This document shows positions 7,504 through 11,062 of a stretch of 11,062 nt of DNA, piece after piece. A model generated the notes under the pieces. That model was not told the origin of the DNA, made no database searches, and saw nothing but the letters and a program-made list of their open reading frames with translations. Origin of the DNA: Candidatus Binataceae bacterium (lineage in GTDB: Bacteria; Desulfobacterota; Binatia; Binatales; Binataceae). The DNA is taken from contig JASHZA010000217.1 in assembly GCA_030042765.1 (NCBI GenBank), forward strand, positions 1 through 11,062. Reading direction: 5' to 3'. The translations under genes were made by a program, and so were the position numbers. Positions within the stretch are counted from its first letter, which is position 1; every line of letters begins with the position of its first letter.

Positions 7504-7785
7504 CTCAAACCTCCCGCTTGCCTGAAAGATCGCCGGTAGAAGGCGATGACGACGGTATCACAGTTCGAGCTGCGGATGTTTCTGGGTTGACCGCGCTATT
7601 CGGCTGGCGTTGCAGCTGTGCAACTACCACACTCGCATCGTAAAGCTGACTTTCAAAAAGGAAGAATTCTCCCACATTAGCCCAAGAACGTGCATCGGCA
7701 CGTATTCTGCTGAGATCCGCTTCGAACAAAGACGAGATCGAAGACCATCGGAACTGCGCCCTACTGGGCTCAAAGGGGGAGACAA
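7504..7785. other. Divergent promoter region between SnoaL-like and bactofilin genes
   Basis: These 282 bases should hold both promoters. Two small dyads are visible: ATCGCC-N7-GGCGAT at 7529-7547, near the SnoaL-like start, and ACGTGC-ATCG-GCACGT at 7688-7703, about 80 bases before the bactofilin start. Either could be an operator or a leader hairpin. No clear sigma-70 hexamer pair is seen, and the open frames here look like noise. Confidence 0.4.
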
Positions 7786-8364
7786 ATGGCGCTCGTCGAG
7801 AACGAATCAGAACGGGGCGTGGAATCGGGAATTAAGCCGCAAGCAACGGCTTCTCAAGCAATCCGTTCGTCCAATGGGGCGGCCGACGGCGCGCCGACGC
7901 TTGGGAGCCAGGGGTCTCTCGGCTCGAGGGAGAATCGAGCTTATTTGGACAAGGGTTGCGTAGTAAAGGGCAAAATCAGTTTCAAAGGATCGGTGCGGAT
8001 CGACGGTGAGATAGAGGGCGAAATCAACTCTGAAGATAACGTAGCGATCGGTGAAGGCGCCGTGATAAGCGCCAATATCAAGGCCGTATCGATCGTTGTT
8101 GCGGGAGTCGTCAGCGGCGAACTCACCGCGACCCAGCGAATTGAACTCTACCCGTCAGCGCAAGTGATCGGAAACCTGACGGCGCCCAGGATGGTAATCC
8201 ACGAGGGGGCCGTATTCGAGGGCAGCTGCATAATGCAGTCCAAAACAGCGGTACGGGAGGAGCGTAAACCGGCTGTGTCGCGCAAGGAAGAGCGCATTGT
8301 CAGCGAACTCGCCGGACAGGAGCGCGCTGGCCAGGCTTCAGGTTCGATCCCGGCGCGCGCTTGA
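7786..8364 (+). CDS. Bactofilin (polymer-forming cytoskeletal protein)
   Basis: The 192-residue protein starts at ATG 7786, with GGGGGAG a few bases upstream. A polar, disordered N-terminus (about 1-50) precedes a bactofilin/DUF583 domain (about 53-150) that reads as short repeated beta-strand turns. Examples are GCVVKGKISFKGSVRIDGEIEG, NVAIGEGAVISANIKA and VVAGVVSGELTATQRIELYPSAQVIGNL. Each rung has Gly and alternating hydrophobic residues, as expected of the right-handed beta-helix. Bactofilins polymerise without nucleotides into filaments or membrane patches. They scaffold cell-wall enzymes, polarity proteins or stalk synthesis. The charged C-terminal tail (about 152-192, rich in Arg, Lys, Glu) is typical. 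No M23 peptidase gene, a frequent partner, is adjacent, so the exact role is open. Confidence 0.94.
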   Translation: MALVENESERGVESGIKPQATASQAIRSSNGAADGAPTLGSQGSLGSRENRAYLDKGCVVKGKISFKGSVRIDGEIEGEINSEDNVAIGEGAVISANIKAVSIVVAGVVSGELTATQRIELYPSAQVIGNLTAPRMVIHEGAVFEGSCIMQSKTAVREERKPAVSRKEERIVSELAGQERAGQASGSIPARA

Positions 8365-8368
8365 GCTT

Positions 8369-8392
8369 GCGCGGCTTCGCGACGATCCGCGC
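8369..8392. terminator. GC-rich hairpin between convergent bactofilin and regulator genes
   Basis: GCGCGG (8369-8374) pairs with CCGCGC (8387-8392) around a 12-base loop, in the 34-base gap between two convergent stop codons. The position suits a shared terminator. It has no T-run on either side, so the evidence is limited. Confidence 0.35.
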
Positions 8393-8398
8393 CGCGGG

Positions 8399-9247
8399 CT
8401 AGGCCCACGGCTCCTCGGACAGCAGCTTCTCGGTGGCTGCGTCCGCCGGATAGAAGGCCTCGATATACAGGTCTTGCAGGGTGACGTCGTTGGGCGTCGC
8501 GAGCGTGGTGATCGTGCTGAACATCCGGAGGATCGTCCCGCGAAGCTTGACTTCCGTCGGCAAGATCAGGTCGCGAGGAGTCTCGAGGTCAGGCTCTCGC
8601 CATCGCTCCGGAACGTCGGGATAACTGAGAATCTCCGTGATGAGGGCTTTCAGAGCGTCGTCGCGCGCCCACGCCAGCCGCCGGTAGGCTTCGTTGAGCA
8701 GCGACTTTGCGATCGTCTCCCAGTTCACGATCACTTTGCGCACCGAGTCGGGATCGAAGATGAGCCGCAGCACGTTGAGCCGAGGGGCGTGTGTCACTTG
8801 CAGCGGGTCGATGCCAGGCGGTGGAGCGCCAAGGACGATCGTCAGGAATCTGATGAAGGCTTCATTCGCCATCACGATATCCCAGTGACGGTCGTGCGCG
8901 TAGGCGCTGCGCGGCTCGTTGTTTTTCAGGATTATCTCGACGGCGGCTCGCACGCGTCCCATCCGCGGATCGTCCAGGCCGGTCTCGCCGTAAATCGGCG
9001 CCAACCCTGCCGCCAATAGCAGGAAGTTCCGCTCCCGCAGGGGAACGTCGAGCACATTGCCGAGCGTCAGGATCATCTCGCGGCTGGGCTCGGCGCGGCC
9101 GGTTTCGAGAAAGCTGATATGGCGCGACGAGACTTCGGCCTCCAGCGCCAGTTCGAGTTGGCTCAGATGGCGAGCCTCCCGCCAACGCCGTAACAGCGGG
9201 CCGACTCCACCCGGCTGAACCGTGGTTCCGTTTTCTAAGTTTTCCAT
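8399..9247 (-). CDS. XRE-family transcriptional regulator with MmyB-like ligand-binding domain
   Basis: The 282-residue protein starts at ATG 9247; the Shine-Dalgarno site is weak. Residues about 14-68 form a Cro/CI-type helix-turn-helix: PLLRRWREARHLSQLELALE, then VSSRHISFLETGRAEPSREM, then LGNVLDVPLRERN. The remainder (about 95-275) matches the MmyB/MLTR-type ligand-binding domain found in this XRE class. Its typical features are WDIVMANEAF near 130, NVLRLIFDP, then a final W..P....G and TLQDLYIEAFYPAD. Regulators of this class usually control a neighbouring oxidoreductase or NTF2-like gene in response to a small molecule. Here the probable targets are the two upstream NTF2-like genes and itself, because the dyad TTACCT-N3-AGGTAA lies about 40 bases upstream of its start and again upstream of 10166. 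It converges with bactofilin. Confidence 0.93.
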   Translation of the reverse strand: MENLENGTTVQPGGVGPLLRRWREARHLSQLELALEAEVSSRHISFLETGRAEPSREMILTLGNVLDVPLRERNFLLLAAGLAPIYGETGLDDPRMGRVRAAVEIILKNNEPRSAYAHDRHWDIVMANEAFIRFLTIVLGAPPPGIDPLQVTHAPRLNVLRLIFDPDSVRKVIVNWETIAKSLLNEAYRRLAWARDDALKALITEILSYPDVPERWREPDLETPRDLILPTEVKLRGTILRMFSTITTLATPNDVTLQDLYIEAFYPADAATEKLLSEEPWA

Positions 9248-9283
9248 GGGACTTACGCTAGCGCCGATGGTTTAGCCGGTCGA

Positions 9284-9298
9284 TTACCTCGGAGGTAA
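9284..9298. promoter_or_regulatory. Operator-like dyad TTACCT-N3-AGGTAA upstream of the XRE regulator
   Basis: TTACCTCGGAGGTAA is a perfect 6-3-6 inverted repeat, and the flanking A and T extend the pairing by one base. It is centred about 44 bases upstream of the regulator's ATG, in the 93-base gap behind the NTF2-like gene at 9341. The identical half-sites recur at 10256-10270. Read on the gene strand, the right half provides GGTAAT, which could double as a -10. Autorepression is inferred. Confidence 0.7.
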
Positions 9299-9340
9299 TG
9301 GATCAGCCGAAGGGACAGGTGCGGCCGGGTCGCGCCCAGA

Positions 9341-9709
9341 CTAAGCACCTTTGACGTAACCCATTGCCTCCACAATCAGCCCATCGCGCACCCGCATCAG
9401 ATTGACTCCGCGAGTCGAAGTCGTGTCACTGGTCCAGAGGCGCCAGCGAATTATTGCGCGATCGCCCATCGCGAAGGTTTCTTCGAGATCGAAGCGGGTG
9501 CCGGGAGCAGTCGCAATCTCGGTCCAAAGGGCGACGCAGGCATCGCGCCCGACACAACGGTCTCCGCTGGGTGCCGGTTTGATCTTCTCGATCACGCAGT
9601 CCTCGGCAATCATGCCCCGCAGAGGAGACGGGTCGTGGCGCAGAAAAACTGCGTTGAAGCGATCCATTAGCGCCGCCGTCGCGGCAGTGTCTGATTCCAT
9701 GGTAGCCAT
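9341..9709 (-). CDS. NTF2-like (SnoaL-type) small protein
   Basis: The 122-residue protein starts at ATG 9709, with AAGGAG nine bases upstream. A second ATG at 9700 is less well placed. The order of elements fits the NTF2-like fold: helices AATAALMDRFNAVFLRHDPSP, then RGMIAEDCVIEKI, then RCVGRDACVALWTEIATAPGTRFDLEETFAMGDRAIIRWRL, and closing strands GVNLMRVRDGLIVEAMGYVKG. The last part (F.V.DG.I.E) is highly typical of SnoaL-like proteins. It probably binds or converts a small hydrophobic molecule. It is 67 bases downstream of another NTF2-like gene, so the two are probably co-transcribed. It is followed by the XRE regulator. Confidence 0.88.
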   Translation of the reverse strand: MATMESDTAATAALMDRFNAVFLRHDPSPLRGMIAEDCVIEKIKPAPSGDRCVGRDACVALWTEIATAPGTRFDLEETFAMGDRAIIRWRLWTSDTTSTRGVNLMRVRDGLIVEAMGYVKGA

Positions 9710-9737
9710 CCAAGTTCTCTCCTTGATTCCGTTGAAG

Positions 9738-9765
9738 GCCGGGGCGGCGTCTCGACCGCCCCGGC
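9738..9765. repeat. 10-bp GC hairpin between the two NTF2-like genes
   Basis: GCCGGGGCGG (9738-9747) pairs perfectly with CCGCCCCGGC (9756-9765) around an 8-base loop. It lies in the 67-base gap after the stop of the upstream gene and before the Shine-Dalgarno site of the next. No T-run follows on the gene strand. It is more likely a transcript-stabilising or expression-balancing element than a full terminator. Confidence 0.6.
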
Positions 9766-9776
9766 GGTGGGCCTCG

Positions 9777-10166
9777 CTACTCTTTGAGCGGTGAGAAGTG
9801 CGCGCTGACTATTTTCCAGTCGCCGCCCTTTTTCACGAACACCAGTGTCGTGCGGCCGCAGGCGACGCTCGGAGCGCCGCCGCCCTTGGGCGTCGTGCCC
9901 GCTCGATCGTAGGCATTGACGACGGCCGTATCCTCATTGAACGTGCGGCACGACGGCTGATGGAACGCGAAGGTCATCGACTCGGCGCCGCCCATCACAC
10001 TGCCCAGGTAGTCGAGGAACTCGCCCTTTCTCTCGAAGCGATAGGCGACGTGGTCGAAGACCTCGAGGTCGTCGTCCAATGCGGCGATGAACGGGGCGAA
10101 ATCGCCCTTGGCCGAGGCCGCGGCAATCCGCTCGACGGTCTTTCGAACATCTTCGATTGCTGACAT
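9777..10166 (-). CDS. NTF2-like (SnoaL/DUF4440-type) small protein, first gene of the putative regulon
   Basis: The 129-residue protein starts at ATG 10166 behind a strong GGAGG. It begins with the helix IEDVRKTVERIAAASAKGDFAPFIAALDDDLEVFDH, typical of NTF2-like enzymes and ketosteroid-isomerase-like proteins. A central FAFHQPSCRTFNEDTAVVNAYDRAG follows, and it ends with the characteristic strand pair RTTLVFVKKGGDWKIVSAHFSPL. The W-K-I-V-x-x-H-x-S signature is common in DUF4440/SnoaL-3 members. Function is probably binding or turnover of a small organic ligand; catalysis is unproven. Its transcript leader carries a dyad identical in half-sites to the XRE regulator's own (10256-10270) and a 9-bp hairpin (10198-10221). 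Confidence 0.9.
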   Translation of the reverse strand: MSAIEDVRKTVERIAAASAKGDFAPFIAALDDDLEVFDHVAYRFERKGEFLDYLGSVMGGAESMTFAFHQPSCRTFNEDTAVVNAYDRAGTTPKGGGAPSVACGRTTLVFVKKGGDWKIVSAHFSPLKE

Positions 10167-10197
10167 AGCGCTTACCTCCTGTCCGTAGCTTGATTAA

Positions 10198-10221
10198 CGA
10201 GGCGGAGCTGAATCCGCCTCG
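10198..10221 (-). repeat. 9-bp hairpin in the leader of the first NTF2-like gene
   Basis: CGAGGCGGA (10198-10206) pairs perfectly with TCCGCCTCG (10213-10221) around the loop GCTGAA. It lies between the candidate operator and the start codon, about 32 bases before ATG. On the gene strand it is followed by TTAATC rather than a T-run, so attenuation is possible but not shown. It could equally end transcripts arriving from the right. Confidence 0.55.
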
Positions 10222-10255
10222 CAGGCAATCTCGCTAATCCGACAATTTGCCGCAA

Positions 10256-10270
10256 TTACCTTGCAGGTAA
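10256..10270. promoter_or_regulatory. Second operator-like dyad TTACCT-N3-AGGTAA
   Basis: TTACCTTGCAGGTAA has the same two half-sites and the same 3-base spacer length as 9284-9298. On the minus strand both sites continue as AGGTAAT. It lies about 90 bases upstream of the NTF2-like start at 10166. It is also next to the left end of the structured plus-strand region, so one regulator could control both directions. Binding by the XRE protein is inferred from sequence identity and linkage. Confidence 0.65.
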
Positions 10271-10294
10271 GTGTTGAAGACGACCGGCCGGAGG

Positions 10295-10534
10295 CCGATT
10301 GTTTTAATCGGAATACGGGCTATCGAGGATGGTGCTCGACCGCCGCGGGAGGATTGTCACCGAGAGGGTCTTGGCGCTGGCAGTGCGACCACAGCGGCGC
10401 GCGGATCGTTCGCCGATACGAGCTCCCGGGCCTTAGGGCTCGGATGGGTGAAGCCACCGGTAGCGCCGGAACCCTTTCTCAGGTATCCTACTGTTGAGGA
10501 GGAACCGGCTTGGGCCGATCCTCCTCTTATTTTT
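10295..10534 (+). ncRNA. Candidate structured RNA ending in an intrinsic terminator
   Basis: No protein is supported here, but the plus strand folds into successive stems. The first two are CCGATT/AATCGG (10295-10311) and TCGAG/CTCGA (10323-10339). A long interrupted stem follows: 10350-10354 with 10485-10489, 10359-10361 with 10482-10484, 10362-10365 with 10477-10480, 10366-10369 with 10471-10474, and 10373-10378 with 10462-10467. Within it are hairpins CGGCG/CGCCG (10395-10415) and CGAG..CCC/GGG..CTCG (10419-10442). The terminator at 10496-10534 closes the unit. One long irregular hairpin with a wide centre recalls 6S RNA, but I cannot match any family. It might instead be a riboswitch leader. 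Ends are approximate, and no clear promoter is seen. Pairings were found by eye and not tested by covariation. Confidence 0.45.
10496..10534 (+). terminator. Strong intrinsic terminator
   Basis: GAGGAGGA (10496-10503) pairs perfectly with TCCTCCTC (10519-10526). An inner CGGC/GCCG pairing and a small loop complete the stem. TTATTTTT (10527-10534) follows immediately, the best terminator in the window. It must end a plus-strand transcript, yet no supported plus-strand gene lies before it, which is why an RNA gene is proposed. Confidence 0.85.
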
Positions 10535-10779
10535 CTGCTTGCAAATTCGTTTGCGGCGATACGGGGAGAAACTACTGGGAAGAAACTGCTACCGTACACA
10601 ACAAGCCGGGCGAACAGGTCCACTTTACGAAACAAACCCAATCGAAACCCAGCTGATTCGCGCCTAACGCCAACGTTTCCAGTCGCCTTTGAAGATTCGC
10701 CTCGACATCACCTCGGTTGTAAGTTGGCATGATTTTGGCTCAGTAAGGCAGTCAGGATTGGCCAGAGGGGAACGGTAGA
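10535..10779. other. Intergenic region upstream of the partial right-edge gene
   Basis: No gene is supported in these 245 bases. Open frames on either strand lack ribosome binding sites and family likeness. The only clear element is the sigma-54-like promoter at 10724-10740. Confidence 0.4.
10724..10740 (+). promoter_or_regulatory. Candidate sigma-54 (-24/-12) promoter
   Basis: TTGGCATGATTTTGGCT fits the consensus TTGGCAYR-N4-TTGCW with one mismatch (TGGC for TTGC). The invariant GG at -24 and GC at -12 are correctly ten bases apart. The predicted start of transcription is near 10751, about 30 bases before the likely start codon of the right-edge gene. Such promoters need an enhancer-binding activator, which is not in the window. 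Confidence 0.5.
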
Positions 10780-11062
10780 CTGAAACGAAAACAGCAACCG
10801 CGAGTCGCATTTTCCGGAGAAAGCAAGACGAAACAGTTGCCGAAGCGCGAAACTCCAGAGTCTTCAACTGTCAGGCCGACGCTGATGTTGCTCTCCGCCG
10901 ACGCGGCTCTGGCCGAGATGGCGGCGGCCTCGATAGTGTCGCCGTGGGTGCTTGCCCATTACCAGGATTCGGGCCGAAACCACGAAGCCTTTGCCCATCC
11001 GAACGTGCGGCTAGTCCTGCTGGACGACGAGAAGGTGGAAGGCGACGAGCGCGCAATGGTCC
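10780..11062 (+). CDS. Receiver-like regulatory protein, N-terminal fragment (truncated by the right edge)
   Basis: The plus frame opens after a stop at 10744 and runs off the edge. Its translation contains PTLMLLSADAALAEMAAAS, then SPWVLAHYQDSG, then NVRLVLLDDEKVEGDERAMV. This alternates strand, helix, strand, helix, strand as in a response-regulator receiver or CheY-like fold. The acidic patch LLDDE ends strand 3 where a receiver carries its Asp. The start is unclear. ATG 10885 would cut off the first strand. TTG 10837 has no Shine-Dalgarno site. CTG 10780 has GAGGGG nine bases upstream and is used here, although CTG starts are rare. About 35 polar, Lys-rich residues precede the first strand. 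It is probably a signalling protein; the output domain is out of view. Confidence 0.5.
   Translation, partial: MKRKQQPRVAFSGESKTKQLPKRETPESSTVRPTLMLLSADAALAEMAAASIVSPWVLAHYQDSGRNHEAFAHPNVRLVLLDDEKVEGDERAMV

Noticed and set aside
8297..9019. Plus-strand 240-codon frame antisense to the XRE regulator
   Set aside because: Shadow of a well-recognised regulator; the Arg/Gln/Val-rich translation lacks a domain.
10350..10489. Glycine or cobalamin riboswitch
   Set aside because: Short matches such as CTCAGGTA are present, but the conserved core motifs and spacing of these riboswitches are absent.
10261..10497. Plus-strand 78-codon frame ending exactly at the terminator stem
   Set aside because: Its TTG start lies inside the dyad, no ribosome binding site is present, and the translation looks random; stem pairing explains the region better.
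10357..10641. Minus-strand 94-codon frame opposite the candidate RNA
   Set aside because: It uses a TTG start with no Shine-Dalgarno site, crosses the plus-strand terminator and shows no family likeness. If homologues turned up this would weaken the RNA call.

Overview
The window is GC-rich bacterial DNA with conventional gene spacing, a lipobox protein, Shine-Dalgarno sites and one sigma-54-like promoter. This fits a free-living Gram-negative bacterium, perhaps a soil lineage. I cannot name the taxon from the sequence. There are no rRNA or tRNA genes, CRISPR arrays, transposases or prophage genes.

Layout. Positions 1-1188 (minus) hold the N-terminal part of a membrane sensor histidine kinase that runs off the left edge. 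It is divergent from a complete amidase-signature hydrolase (1489-2901, plus). The amidase converges, across a perfect hairpin, on a small exported cysteine-containing protein of unknown function (3015-3587, minus). Next come a coiled-coil outer-membrane-type lipoprotein (3911-4759, minus), a degenerate alkaline-phosphatase-superfamily protein (5163-6521, minus) and a gene-poor stretch (6522-7068). A SnoaL/NTF2-like protein (7069-7503, minus) is divergent from a bactofilin (7786-8364, plus).

The right third looks like a small regulatory unit. An XRE-family regulator with an MmyB-type ligand-binding domain (8399-9247) lies downstream of two NTF2-like genes (9341-9709 and 9777-10166), all on the minus strand. 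The same dyad, TTACCT-N3-AGGTAA, occurs just upstream of the regulator and again upstream of the first NTF2-like gene. This suggests one autoregulated regulon that may handle a small organic ligand.

The other side of the second dyad holds no convincing protein. On the plus strand it has a series of nested stems ending in a strong intrinsic terminator (about 10295-10534), the best candidate here for an undescribed structured RNA. A sigma-54-like promoter (10724-10740) then precedes the start of a partial receiver-like regulator that leaves the right edge. Several gene starts are uncertain and are discussed in each entry. No homology or RNA-structure search could be run.
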